In this document: one piece after another, positions 45,330-54,257 of the stretch
Layout: every line of letters begins with the position of its first letter
Numbering within the stretch: position 1 is the stretch's first letter
Origin: Lysobacter changpingensis
GTDB lineage: Bacteria > Pseudomonadota > Gammaproteobacteria > Xanthomonadales > Xanthomonadaceae
Assembly (NCBI RefSeq): GCF_017308985.1
Contig: NZ_JADWPE010000008.1
Span: 1 to 64,000, forward strand
Reading direction: 5' to 3'
Length of the DNA stretch: 64,000 bases
Made by a program: the position numbers and the translations under genes
Notes under the pieces: generated by a model
Databases searched by the model: none
What the model saw: the letters and a program-made list of their open reading frames with translations, nothing else
Told to the model about the DNA's origin: nothing

Positions 45330-46487
45330 ATGGCCTTGATGCTTAAACCGTTGCGCACGGTGATGACCGCTGCGCTGCTCACGATCGCCACCTACGGCGT
45401 CGCCGCGGAACTCGCGGGCGGCCATCCGGACACCTACGTGGTGAAGAAGGGCGACACCCTGTGGGACATCGCCGGGCGCTTCCTGAAGAAGCCGTGGCTG
45501 TGGCCCGAAATCTGGCAGGCCAATCCCCAGGTCAAGAACCCGCACCTGATCTTCCCGGGCGACGTGCTGTCGCTGGCCTACCTCGACCGCGTCGCCGTGC
45601 AGGAAGGCCCGCGCGAGGAAGCGCCGATCAACGCCATCCCGCTGTCGGAAGTGGAGTCCTTCCTGAAGGACCTGCGCGTGGTGGACGAATTCGAAAGCCT
45701 GCCCTATGTCGTCGGCCTGGAAGAGGATCGCCTGCGCAGCGCCGGCAACCAGCTGGTGTACGTGAAGGGACTGGATGGTGCCGAGCCGGGCCAGCGCTAC
45801 ATGGTCGTGCGCCCGAGCCAGCGCTTCCAGACGCTGGATCCGGATCGCTGCTGCGAGCCGTCGGGTCGTCGCGCCGAAACGCTGGATTTCCGCGGCAAGC
45901 GCAACTGGGGCACCGAGAGCCTGTGGGCCTACCAGCTGCCGCCGGGCGGCGGTGAGTTCCTGGGCTACGAGCTGGCCAAGGTCGCCACCGCCACCGTCAC
46001 CCGCGGCATCGTCGGCGATGCCGAGGCCGTCACCGTGCTGGTCGACGACAACGGCAAGGAAGTACGCGCCGGCGACCGCCTGATCCCGGTCGAGGCGCAG
46101 GCCTACGACCTGCAGTTCATGCCGCACGCCCCGGCGCAGGAGCCGGCGGTGGAGAAGGCCCGCGTCATCGCCGTGGCCGACATGGTCAGCAGCGGCGGCA
46201 CGCGCGACGTGGTCGCGCTCTCCGTCGGCGCGGCGGACGGCGTGGACAACGGCACCGTGTTCTCGGTGTGGCGCCAGGGCAGCATCGAGGTCGACCGCGT
46301 CCGCGCGGGCATCGACCGCAGCCCCGACGCGCACAGCCGCGGCGAGAAGGTGAAGATGCCGGACGAGTTCGCCAGCCACGTCATGGTGTTCCGCACCTTC
46401 GACAAGGTCAGCTACGCGCTGGTGATGGACGGCATCCGTCCGACCCACCTGGGCTATCGTCTGAAGCATCCCGACGCAACGAACTGA
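45330..46487 (+). CDS. Exported LysM peptidoglycan-binding protein
   Basis: 385 residues. Signal peptide (VMTAALLTIATYGVAAE), then one LysM domain at about 34-80 (TYVVKKGDTLWDIAGRFLKKPWLWPEIWQANPQVKNPHLIFPGD). The remaining 300 residues have repeated beta segments without a known catalytic motif. It sits upstream of dprA in a conserved order. Probably anchors to the cell wall; the role of the C-terminal part is unknown. Confidence 0.88.
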   Translation: MALMLKPLRTVMTAALLTIATYGVAAELAGGHPDTYVVKKGDTLWDIAGRFLKKPWLWPEIWQANPQVKNPHLIFPGDVLSLAYLDRVAVQEGPREEAPINAIPLSEVESFLKDLRVVDEFESLPYVVGLEEDRLRSAGNQLVYVKGLDGAEPGQRYMVVRPSQRFQTLDPDRCCEPSGRRAETLDFRGKRNWGTESLWAYQLPPGGGEFLGYELAKVATATVTRGIVGDAEAVTVLVDDNGKEVRAGDRLIPVEAQAYDLQFMPHAPAQEPAVEKARVIAVADMVSSGGTRDVVALSVGAADGVDNGTVFSVWRQGSIEVDRVRAGIDRSPDAHSRGEKVKMPDEFASHVMVFRTFDKVSYALVMDGIRPTHLGYRLKHPDATN

Positions 46488-46521
46488 CATCGCGTCCGGG
46501 AGTTTCCTGATCGAACCACGC

Positions 46522-46543
46522 GACGGCGCCTGACGGCGCCGTC
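46522..46543 (+). terminator. Possible terminator after the LysM gene
   Basis: GACGGCGCC and GGCGCCGTC form a 9-bp stem with a 4-base loop; the downstream GTCGTTT has few T. dprA starts 26 bases later, so it may only attenuate. Confidence 0.4.
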
Positions 46544-46568
46544 GTCGTTTGCGGGCGATGCTGGTCGC

Positions 46569-47726
46569 ATGACCGGCCCGCCCCCACCCGATACCGACGA
46601 CCACGCGGAAGCGCTCGCCCTGTTGCGTCTGATCGCCGCCGGCGGCTCCACCGCCGCGCGCTGTGCGCTGATCGAACGGTTCGGCGGCGCGCGGGAGGCG
46701 GTCGCCGCCGGTCCCGCCGGCTGGCGCGACGCCGGGTGGACGGACGAACACGTCTCCGCGCTTTCGGCCGCCATCGCAACGCCGGCGGCGTTGGCGTGGC
46801 TGCAGGCGCCCGGCTGCAGCCTCATCGGCTGGCATCAATCCGATTACCCGCCGCTGCTGCGCAGGTCGCCGAACCCGCCGCTGGCGCTGTTCGTCGCGGG
46901 CGACCCGGCGTTGTTATGGCGGCCGTCGATCGCAGTGGTCGGCAGTCGCGGCCCGACGCCGGGCGGACGCGACAACGCGCGCGACTTCGCCCGCGCGTTC
47001 GCGGCGTCCGGACTGGTCGTCGCGAGCGGCATGGCCGCCGGCATCGACACCGCCGCGCACCAGGCGACGCTCGACGTCGGCGGGCGCACCGTCGCGATCC
47101 TGGGCACCGGCCCCGACGTGCCCTACCCGCGCGCGAACACCGGCCTGCACGCGCGCATCGCGGAGACCGGCGCGATCGTCAGCGAGTACCTCCCCGGCAC
47201 CCGACCGGTGCCGTTCCACTTCCCTGCACGCAACCGGATCCTGGCGGGGCTGTCGGTCGCGACGGTGGTGATCGAGGCGGCCGAGCGCTCGGGGGCGCTG
47301 ATCACCGCCCGGCTGGCCGCCGAAGCCGGACGCGACGTGTTCGCCGTGCCAGGGTCGATCCACAACCCGCTCGCGCGCGGCTGCCACCGGCTGATCCGCG
47401 ACGGCGCCACCCTGGTCGTCTCGGCGCAGGATGCGATCGACGCCCTGGCGCCGCAGATCTCCGCGCTCGCCCAGGACTTGCGCCGGGAGCTCGGCGCCCC
47501 CATCCAGCCCCCTCAGGCGCCCGGGGCGGATGCCGGCGACGGTCAGACGATTCACGACCCCGACTACCAGAAGTTGTGGAACGCCCTGGGCCATGACCCA
47601 ACCGCTATGGATCAGCTGGTGCAGCGGACCGGATTGACGGCCGCGGCAGTGTCCTCCATGCTGCTGCTCATGGAGCTTGATGGCCGTGTTTTTTCGCAAC
47701 ACGGCCGGTATTTCCGCAGTCGCTGA
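46569..47726 (+). CDS. dprA: DNA-processing protein A
   Basis: 385 residues. Loads RecA on incoming single-stranded DNA during transformation. The Rossmann-fold core shows SIAVVGSRGPTPGGRDNARDFA, GLVVASGMAAGIDTAAHQATL and FPARNRILAGLS. A winged-helix C-terminal domain (DQLVQRTGLTAAAVSSMLLLMELDGRV) is present, and the N-terminus has a SAM-like helical region. Intact, so natural competence is possible. Confidence 0.96.
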   Translation: MTGPPPPDTDDHAEALALLRLIAAGGSTAARCALIERFGGAREAVAAGPAGWRDAGWTDEHVSALSAAIATPAALAWLQAPGCSLIGWHQSDYPPLLRRSPNPPLALFVAGDPALLWRPSIAVVGSRGPTPGGRDNARDFARAFAASGLVVASGMAAGIDTAAHQATLDVGGRTVAILGTGPDVPYPRANTGLHARIAETGAIVSEYLPGTRPVPFHFPARNRILAGLSVATVVIEAAERSGALITARLAAEAGRDVFAVPGSIHNPLARGCHRLIRDGATLVVSAQDAIDALAPQISALAQDLRRELGAPIQPPQAPGADAGDGQTIHDPDYQKLWNALGHDPTAMDQLVQRTGLTAAAVSSMLLLMELDGRVFSQHGRYFRSR

Positions 47727-47813
47727 CGGCTCCCGTTCAGGGAATCCCGGTCGCGGCGGCGGGCCTTCCGCAAGTTCTGCCCACCGCGCCGCGTGCGGCG
47801 CAGGCCGAGGGAA

Positions 47814-48302
47814 ATGAAAGAGAGCATCCTGGACGTCCTGCTGTACCTGTTCGAGCATTACTTCACCGACGATGCGGACCTCGTCCGCGACCGCGATTCG
47901 CTCCGCAGCGGCCCCCTCTTCGACGAACTCGGCAAAGCCGGCTTCAGTCCCGCCGAGATCAACAAGGCCTTCGAATGGCTCGACGCGCTGGCCCAGCAGC
48001 GGCCCAGCGCCGCGGCTCCGCGCGCGAACGGGCCGGTGCGCGTGTTCTTCGGGCCGGAGCTGGACAAGCTCGACGTGGAATGCCGTGGTTTCCTGCTGTT
48101 CCTGGAACAGCACGGCGTGCTCGACGCCGGCCAGCGCGAGCTCGTGCTCGACCGCGCGATGGCGCTGGACCAGGACGAGATCGACCTGGACGACCTGAAG
48201 TGGGTCGTGCTGATGGTGCTGTTCAACCAGCCGGGCTCGGAAGCCGCCTATGCCTGGATGGAAACGCAGATGTTCGAGGACGAACCCGAGCCGGTGCACT
48301 GA
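47814..48302 (+). CDS. smg: Smg family protein (DUF494)
   Basis: 162 residues. [17 protein letters not shown] and the C-terminal [31 protein letters not shown] are the family blocks. Found next to dprA and topA in many gammaproteobacteria. Function unknown. ATG 47814 follows GAGGGA. Confidence 0.94.
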   Translation: MKESILDVLLYLFEHYFTDDADLVRDRDSLRSGPLFDELGKAGFSPAEINKAFEWLDALAQQRPSAAAPRANGPVRVFFGPELDKLDVECRGFLLFLEQHGVLDAGQRELVLDRAMALDQDEIDLDDLKWVVLMVLFNQPGSEAAYAWMETQMFEDEPEPVH

Positions 48303-48386
48303 GCGCCGCCGGACGCAGGTAACGCGCCTGGGGAGGCGCATGCAGGCCGGTCCGCACGGGCCGGCCTTCGACAATCAGGGGACAAC

Positions 48387-49319
48387 ATGACGGACTGGTA
48401 CTACCACCTGCCGGGACAGGGGCGCGTCGGGCCGATGGCCGCCGACGACGTGCGCGAGGCCTATCGCGACGGCCGCGTGCAACGCGACACGCTCGCCTGG
48501 CACGTCGGCGCGCGCGACTGGCAGCCGCTCGACCGTTTCTCCGATTCGCTCGGTCTCGACGAGGTGGCACCACCGCCGGTCGTGTCGCCCTCGGCCTTCG
48601 CGACGCCCGCGGCGGTGGCCGGCGACGCGGTCGACCGCGCTTCGCCGTACGCGCCGCCGCGCGCCAGCCTCAACGAAGTGGACGACTACCAGGCCGCAGC
48701 CGGCGAGGTCGTGTACGCCGGCTTCTGGAAGCGCCTGGCCGCGCTGATGATCGACTCGCTGGTCGTGAGCATCGGCTACTACGTGGTGCTGGTCATCGCG
48801 ATGGTCGTGTTCGGCCTGGGCATGTCCGGGCTGTTCTCCGCCGAGTCCGCCCCGCCGACCGGCATGGTCGCCCTGCTCGCGCTGGTCTACCTGCTCTATC
48901 CGGTCATCAGCGGGCTGTACTACATCGGCATGGAGTCCTCCGGCACGCAGGCCACGCTGGGCAAGATGGCGGTGGGCATCAAGGTCAGCGACGACGCCGG
49001 ACGGCGCCTGGGCCGCGGCCATGCCTTCGGCCGCTGGGCCTCGCACCTGCTGTGCTACTTCACGCTCTACATCGGCTACTTCATGGCGGGCTTCACCCAG
49101 CGCAAGCGTGGCCTGCACGACATGGTCGCGAGCACGCTGGTGGTCGACCGCTGGGCATACACCGCCCATCCGGAACGGCAGCGCCGCGGGCTCGGCGCCG
49201 TCGCGCTGGTGCTGCTGATCCTGGGCGGCCTGGCAGTCGTGGCCTACGTGGGAATCATGCTCGCCATCGCCATCCCGGCGTACCAGGAATACGTGCGGCG
49301 CGCCGCCGGTGCTGGCTGA
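48387..49319 (+). CDS. GYF_2 and RDD domain membrane protein with pilin-like tail
   Basis: 310 residues. The N-terminal GYF_2 domain (WYYHLPGQGRVGPMAADDVREAYRDGRV) probably binds protein partners in the cytosol. A SPYAPPR linker follows, then an RDD domain with three membrane helices (GFWKRLAALMIDSLVVSIGYY, LGKMAVGIKV and RGLHDMVASTLVVDR). The last helix ends AIAIPAYQEYVRR, strikingly like the N-terminal helix of type IV pilins without the leader peptidase site. Single gene between smg and topA. Confidence 0.85.
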   Translation: MTDWYYHLPGQGRVGPMAADDVREAYRDGRVQRDTLAWHVGARDWQPLDRFSDSLGLDEVAPPPVVSPSAFATPAAVAGDAVDRASPYAPPRASLNEVDDYQAAAGEVVYAGFWKRLAALMIDSLVVSIGYYVVLVIAMVVFGLGMSGLFSAESAPPTGMVALLALVYLLYPVISGLYYIGMESSGTQATLGKMAVGIKVSDDAGRRLGRGHAFGRWASHLLCYFTLYIGYFMAGFTQRKRGLHDMVASTLVVDRWAYTAHPERQRRGLGAVALVLLILGGLAVVAYVGIMLAIAIPAYQEYVRRAAGAG

Positions 49320-49518
49320 AGTCCAGGCTGAACGGGACCGTCGCAGGGCGGCGGCGGTCCCGGCTTCACGCGGCCATGCTTGACAGCCCCGGCCGACGCA
49401 TGGCCTCAATAGAAAAAAGAGAAGCCCCCGAACGCCCGCGCCGCATGTCGCGGGCGTAGTCTTCTCCCGCTTCCATCCGCCCCCATCGCAGCGCCGGGAC
49501 AGGCCCTGCGGAGCCCCC

Positions 49519-52020
49519 ATGGCCAAGAACCTCCTCATCGTCGAGTCGCCCGCCAAGGCCAAGACGATCAACAAATACCTCGGCAAGGACTTCACCGTCC
49601 TGGCCTCCTACGGCCACGTCCGCGACCTGGTGCCAAAGGAGGGCGCGGTCGATCCCGAGCGCGGCTTCGCCATGCGCTACGACCTGATCGACAAGAACGA
49701 GAAGCACGTCGACGCGATCGCCAAGGCGGCCAAGGGCGCCGAGGCGCTCTACCTGGCGACCGACCCGGACCGCGAGGGCGAGGCGATCAGCTGGCACATC
49801 GCGGAAATCCTGAAGGAGCGCGGCCTGCTGGAAGGCAAGCCGCTGCACCGCGTGGTGTTCACCGAGATCACCCCGCGCGCCATCAAGGAAGCGATGACGC
49901 AGCCGCGGTCGATCGCCTCCGACCTGGTCGACGCGCAGCAGGCGCGCCGCGCGCTGGATTACCTCGTCGGCTTCAACCTCAGCCCGGTGCTGTGGCGCAA
50001 GGTGCAGCGCGGCCTGTCCGCCGGCCGCGTGCAGTCGCCGGCGCTGCGCATGATCGTCGAGCGCGAGGAGGAGATCGAAGCCTTCGTCGCGCGCGAGTAC
50101 TGGACCATCGAGGCCGAGTGCGCGCATCCGACGCAGGCCTTCACCGCCAAGCTCATCAAGCTGGACGGCAAGAAGTTCGAGCAGTTCACCGTCACCGACG
50201 GCGACACCGCCGAGGACGCCCGCAAGCGCATCACCGCCGCCGCCAACGGCGCGCTGCACGTCACCGACGTCGCATCGAAGGAGCGCAAGCGGCGTCCGGC
50301 ACCCCCGTTCACCACCTCCACGCTGCAGCAGGAAGCCGCGCGCAAGCTCGGCTTCACCACGCGCAAGACCATGCAGGTCGCGCAGAAGCTGTACGAAGGC
50401 GTGGCGATCGGCGAGGAAGGCACGGTCGGCCTGATCACCTACATGCGTACCGACTCGGTGACGCTGTCGCAGGACGCCGTGACCGAAATCCGCGACGTCA
50501 TCGCCCGCGACTACGGCACGCGCGCGCTGCCGGACAAGCCCAACGCGTACCAGAACAAGTCGAAGAACGCGCAGGAAGCGCACGAAGCCGTGCGTCCCAG
50601 CTCGGCGCTGCGCACGCCCTCGCAGATCGCGCGCTTCCTCAGCGACGACGAACGCCGGCTCTACGAACTGATCTGGAAGCGCGCCGTCGCTTCGCAGATG
50701 GTCCCGGCCACGCTCAACACCGTGTCGGTCGACCTGGCCGCCGGCAGCGAGCACGCGTTCCGCGCCTCGGGCACGACAGTGGTCGATCCGGGCTTCCTCG
50801 CCGTGTACGAGGAAGGCAAGGACACCAAGGCCGCCGAGGACGAGGACGAAGGCCGCAAGCTGCCGGCGATGAAGACCGGCGACCGCGTGCCGCTGGATCG
50901 CATCCACGCCGACCAGCATTTCACCCAGCCGCCGCCGCGCTACACCGAAGCGGCGCTGGTGAAGGCGCTGGAGGAATACGGCATCGGCCGTCCGTCCACC
51001 TACGCCTCGATCATCCAGACGCTGCTGTTCCGCAAGTACGTGGAGATGGAAGGCCGCAGCTTCCGCCCGTCCGACGTGGGCCGCGCGGTGTCGAAGTTCC
51101 TGTCGTCGCACTTCACGCGCTACGTGGATTACGACTTCACCGCCAGGCTCGAGGACGAACTCGATGCGGTGTCGCGCGGCGAGGAGGAATGGGTCCCGCT
51201 GATGGAGAAGTTCTGGGGCCCGTTCAAGGAACTGGTCGAGGACAAGACCGAATCGGTCGATCGCAGCGAGGCCACCGGCGCGCGCGAGCTCGGCACCGAT
51301 CCCAAGTCCGGCAAACCGGTGAGCGTGCGCCTGGGGCGCTTCGGGCCGTACGCGCAGATCGGCGACAAGGACACGGACGAGAAGCTCGAGTTCGCGTCGC
51401 TGCGCCCGGGCCAGTCGATGCACACCATCACGCTGGAAGACGCACTGGAGCTGTTCAAGCTGCCGCGCAAGCTCGGCGAGAACGAGGGCCATGAGGTCAG
51501 CGTCGGCATCGGCCGCTTCGGCCCGTTCGCCAAGCGCGGCAGCACGTACGCTTCGCTCACCAAGGAAGACGATCCGTACACGATCGACCTGGCGCGTGCG
51601 GTGTTCCTGATCGAGCAGAAGGAAGAGATCGCCCGCAACCGCATCATCAAGCAATGGGACGGCAGCGACGTGCAGGTGCTCAACGGCCGCTTCGGGCCGT
51701 ACATCAGCGACGGCAAGCTCAACGGCAAGATCCCGAAGGATCGCGAGCCGGCCTCGCTGTCGCTGGAGGAAGCCACGCAGTTCCTCGCCGACACCGGCAA
51801 GCCGGTGCGCCGCGGCTTCGGCAAGAAGGCCGCGAAGAAGGAACCGGCGGTGAAGGTGAAGAAGGAAGCCGCCGCGAAGAAGGCGCCGGCCGCGAAGAAG
51901 GCTCCGGCGAAGAAGGCGCCCGCGAAGAAGACGGCTGCCAAGAAGGCGGCGAAGAAGACCACGACCGCTGCCACAAAGAAGACCGCGACGAAGAAGGTCG
52001 TGAAGAAGGCGAGGGCGTAA
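49519..52020 (+). CDS. topA: DNA topoisomerase I with Lys/Ala-rich C-terminal tail
   Basis: 833 residues. Relaxes negative supercoils. The Toprim domain (LLIVESPAKAKTINKYLG and ATDPDREGEAISWH), the active-site Tyr in GLITYMRTDSV, and repeated topoisomerase C-terminal segments (RLGRFGPYAQIGD, GIGRFGPFAKRGS and LNGRFGPYISDG) are clear. Instead of the Cys4 zinc fingers of E. coli TopA, the last 65-70 residues are a KKAP/KKAA-rich tail like histone H1, expected to bind DNA non-specifically. Confidence 0.96.
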   Translation: MAKNLLIVESPAKAKTINKYLGKDFTVLASYGHVRDLVPKEGAVDPERGFAMRYDLIDKNEKHVDAIAKAAKGAEALYLATDPDREGEAISWHIAEILKERGLLEGKPLHRVVFTEITPRAIKEAMTQPRSIASDLVDAQQARRALDYLVGFNLSPVLWRKVQRGLSAGRVQSPALRMIVEREEEIEAFVAREYWTIEAECAHPTQAFTAKLIKLDGKKFEQFTVTDGDTAEDARKRITAAANGALHVTDVASKERKRRPAPPFTTSTLQQEAARKLGFTTRKTMQVAQKLYEGVAIGEEGTVGLITYMRTDSVTLSQDAVTEIRDVIARDYGTRALPDKPNAYQNKSKNAQEAHEAVRPSSALRTPSQIARFLSDDERRLYELIWKRAVASQMVPATLNTVSVDLAAGSEHAFRASGTTVVDPGFLAVYEEGKDTKAAEDEDEGRKLPAMKTGDRVPLDRIHADQHFTQPPPRYTEAALVKALEEYGIGRPSTYASIIQTLLFRKYVEMEGRSFRPSDVGRAVSKFLSSHFTRYVDYDFTARLEDELDAVSRGEEEWVPLMEKFWGPFKELVEDKTESVDRSEATGARELGTDPKSGKPVSVRLGRFGPYAQIGDKDTDEKLEFASLRPGQSMHTITLEDALELFKLPRKLGENEGHEVSVGIGRFGPFAKRGSTYASLTKEDDPYTIDLARAVFLIEQKEEIARNRIIKQWDGSDVQVLNGRFGPYISDGKLNGKIPKDREPASLSLEEATQFLADTGKPVRRGFGKKAAKKEPAVKVKKEAAAKKAPAAKKAPAKKAPAKKTAAKKAAKKTTTAATKKTATKKVVKKARA

Positions 52021-52153
52021 GGCGCCTTCGCTGCTTCGACGGTTTCCACCGCTGTGAAGCGTGATCCCGGCGAACGCCGGGACGCGCCCCGCAAGATCCC
52101 ACGCGCCGAACGCCCCTGCTGGCGCGCATCGCGCCCCGCGTTATCCTCGCGCC

Positions 52154-52717
52154 ATGTCCCCGCCGCTCACTTCGAACGAAGCCGCCGACGCGCTCCGCCG
52201 CGGCGGCGTCATCGCGTATCCGACCGAAGCCGTCTGGGGGCTGGGCTGTGATCCGTTCGACGAGTCGGCGGTGCTGCGGCTGCTGGCGATCAAGCAGCGG
52301 CCGGTCGACAAGGGCGTGATCCTGATCGCCGCGTCGCGTTCGCAGTTCGACGGCCTGCTCGATTGGGAGGCACTCACCGAAGCGCAGCGCGACGCGGTGC
52401 TCGCCAGCTGGCCCGGGCCGAACACCTGGATCATCCCGACCACGCCGCGCGTGCCGCGCTGGATCACCGGCACCCACGACGGCGTCGCCGTGCGGGTGAG
52501 CGCGCATCCGGACGTGGTCGCGCTGTGCGACGCGTTCGGCGGACCGCTGGTATCGACCAGCGCCAACCTGGCGGGCGAGCCGCCGGCGTTCACCCGCGAA
52601 GCACTCGATCCCCGCGTGCTGGCGCGACTCGACGGCGTCACCGGGGGCGAAACCGGCGGCCTCGCCTCGCCCACCGCGATCCGCGACGCCCGCACCGGCG
52701 CCCGGATCCGCGCCTGA
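52154..52717 (+). CDS. tsaC: Threonylcarbamoyl-AMP synthase (TsaC/YrdC)
   Basis: 187 residues. Makes threonylcarbamoyl-AMP for t6A modification of ANN-decoding tRNAs. GGVIAYPTEAVWGLGCDP, LLAIKQRPVDKGVILIAAS and GPLVSTSANLAGEPP are diagnostic. The short form without a Sua5 domain. It follows topA after 133 bases with no clear terminator. Confidence 0.95.
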   Translation: MSPPLTSNEAADALRRGGVIAYPTEAVWGLGCDPFDESAVLRLLAIKQRPVDKGVILIAASRSQFDGLLDWEALTEAQRDAVLASWPGPNTWIIPTTPRVPRWITGTHDGVAVRVSAHPDVVALCDAFGGPLVSTSANLAGEPPAFTREALDPRVLARLDGVTGGETGGLASPTAIRDARTGARIRA

Positions 52718-52800
52718 GCCCGCCCGAAACGCCACCGCCGGACAACCGGACGCCCGGCGCCGCGCTTCCTTCGTCACCACGGGCGACGCAAGATGCGCGC

Positions 52801-53541
52801 ATGGCCTCCGGCGTCCGCATCGTCGCGCTCCTCGCACTGCCGCTGCTCGCGGCGGCGGGCGCGCATGCGGCGGAGATCACCATCTACCGCTGCACCGACG
52901 CGCAGGGCCAGCTGACGTTGCGCGATACGCCGTGCAGGAAAGGCGAGAGGCAGCAGACGCAGGAGATGGTGCGCCCGAAGGACGCACCGCCGTCCGTGCG
53001 CCGCCAAGCCGCCGCGCCGAAGGCCGAACCGCCGCCCGCCGCGCCGCCGCCGCGCTACGTTGCCTCCACACCGGCGCGGCCGATGTACGAATGCACCACG
53101 CCCGACGGCAACCGATATCTCAGCGACACCAGCGCCGGCAATCCGCGCTGGGTGCCGCTGTGGACGCTGGGCTATCCCGGCTATTCGGGCCTGCTTCCGC
53201 CGCCGCGCCCGTTCTACCCGGGCGGCGTCCACGCCCGTGTGAGCGGCACGTTCGATGGCGGCGACGGCCGCTATTCGGTGCGCATCGGCGATCGCCCGCC
53301 GCCGCCGCCTCGTCCACCCGATGGCGTGCCGCCGCCGGGTTACGCCGCGTACGGCACGGGCACCTGGGTCCATGACGAATGCCATGCGCTGCCGCAGGCG
53401 GAAGTCTGCGCACGCCTGCGCGACGAACGATGGGAACTCGGCCGCCGCTACAACAGCGCGTTGCAGAGCGAACGCGGAGAGATCGACCGCCAGCAGCGCG
53501 GCATCGACGCGCGCCTGGCCAGCGACTGCGGCGGCGCCTGA
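52801..53541 (+). CDS. Secreted DUF4124 protein, first of a tandem pair
   Basis: 246 residues. Signal peptide (LLALPLLAAAGAHAA), then DUF4124 (IYRCTDAQGQLTLRDTPCRKGERQQ). A Pro/Ala-rich linker follows, and a second Cys-containing domain (YECTTPDGNRYLSDTSAGNPRW). A Pro-rich, Gly/Tyr-rich middle and a helical C-terminus complete it. Periplasmic, function unknown. The stop overlaps the next gene (TGATG). Confidence 0.85.
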   Translation: MASGVRIVALLALPLLAAAGAHAAEITIYRCTDAQGQLTLRDTPCRKGERQQTQEMVRPKDAPPSVRRQAAAPKAEPPPAAPPPRYVASTPARPMYECTTPDGNRYLSDTSAGNPRWVPLWTLGYPGYSGLLPPPRPFYPGGVHARVSGTFDGGDGRYSVRIGDRPPPPPRPPDGVPPPGYAAYGTGTWVHDECHALPQAEVCARLRDERWELGRRYNSALQSERGEIDRQQRGIDARLASDCGGA

Positions 53542-54146
53542 TGCGGGCGTTGGCTGGCGCCGCGTTGCTGCTCGGCGCCCTGGCGATCGCGCCCGCGCAT
53601 GCGGAGGTGGTCATCTATCGATGCACCGACGCCTCGGGTGCGGTGACGTTGCAGAACGGCACGCCCTGTCCGAAGGGCAGCCGGCAGCAGAAGAAGGTGA
53701 TGGACACGCCGACGACCTCCGCGCCCGCGCATGCCCCGCCGCCCGCACCACCGGAACCGGCGCCCGCCGCACCCGTCGCCGTGCCTGAACCTGTCGCGGC
53801 ACCGGAGCCGGAGCCCATCAGCCCTCCCCGGCAACCGCCCGCGCTGTTTGCCTGCCAGACCTGGAACCGCGAGCGCTACTTCGGCGAAACCGCGCAACCG
53901 CCGCCGCGCTGCGCGCCGTTGCAGGTCACCGGCCTCGACGGCACCGGCGCGATGGCCGGCGGCACCGCGTGCCAGATGATGGAAGACCGCTGCGAGCCCG
54001 TGCCCGCGTTCGCCCTATGCGACGCATGGAAGCAGCGCGTGCGCGATCTCGACGCCCGCACGACCTTCGGCGGCGGCGAGCCCGTCGCGCCGGCCGAGGC
54101 CGAGCGCATCCGCCGCACGTTCGCGGAAAGCACCTGCGCCCCCTGA
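53541..54146 (+). CDS. Secreted DUF4124 protein, second of a tandem pair
   Basis: 201 residues. Signal peptide (GAALLLGALAIAPAHA), DUF4124 start IYRCTDASGAVTLQNGTPCPKGSRQQ, a Pro/Ala/Glu linker of about 45 residues, and a Cys-rich C-terminal domain (six Cys). It is clearly paralogous to the preceding gene at the N-terminus but differs at the C-terminus. ATG overlaps the preceding TGA by one base, so the pair is coupled. Confidence 0.85.
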   Translation: MRALAGAALLLGALAIAPAHAEVVIYRCTDASGAVTLQNGTPCPKGSRQQKKVMDTPTTSAPAHAPPPAPPEPAPAAPVAVPEPVAAPEPEPISPPRQPPALFACQTWNRERYFGETAQPPPRCAPLQVTGLDGTGAMAGGTACQMMEDRCEPVPAFALCDAWKQRVRDLDARTTFGGGEPVAPAEAERIRRTFAESTCAP

Positions 54147-54257
54147 CGCGCTGGCCGCCGGCACGTCCCGTACGCGTTTGAACACAGGGCGAAGCGGCTC
54201 CGCGCCGCCGACCCGGACGGCCGTCCCGCGGTCGCCACGAGCGCAAGGGAACGATTC

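Noticed and set aside
49366-51654. Long minus-strand frame opposite topA
   Set aside because: topA motifs on the plus strand are unambiguous; the antisense frame has no family features.
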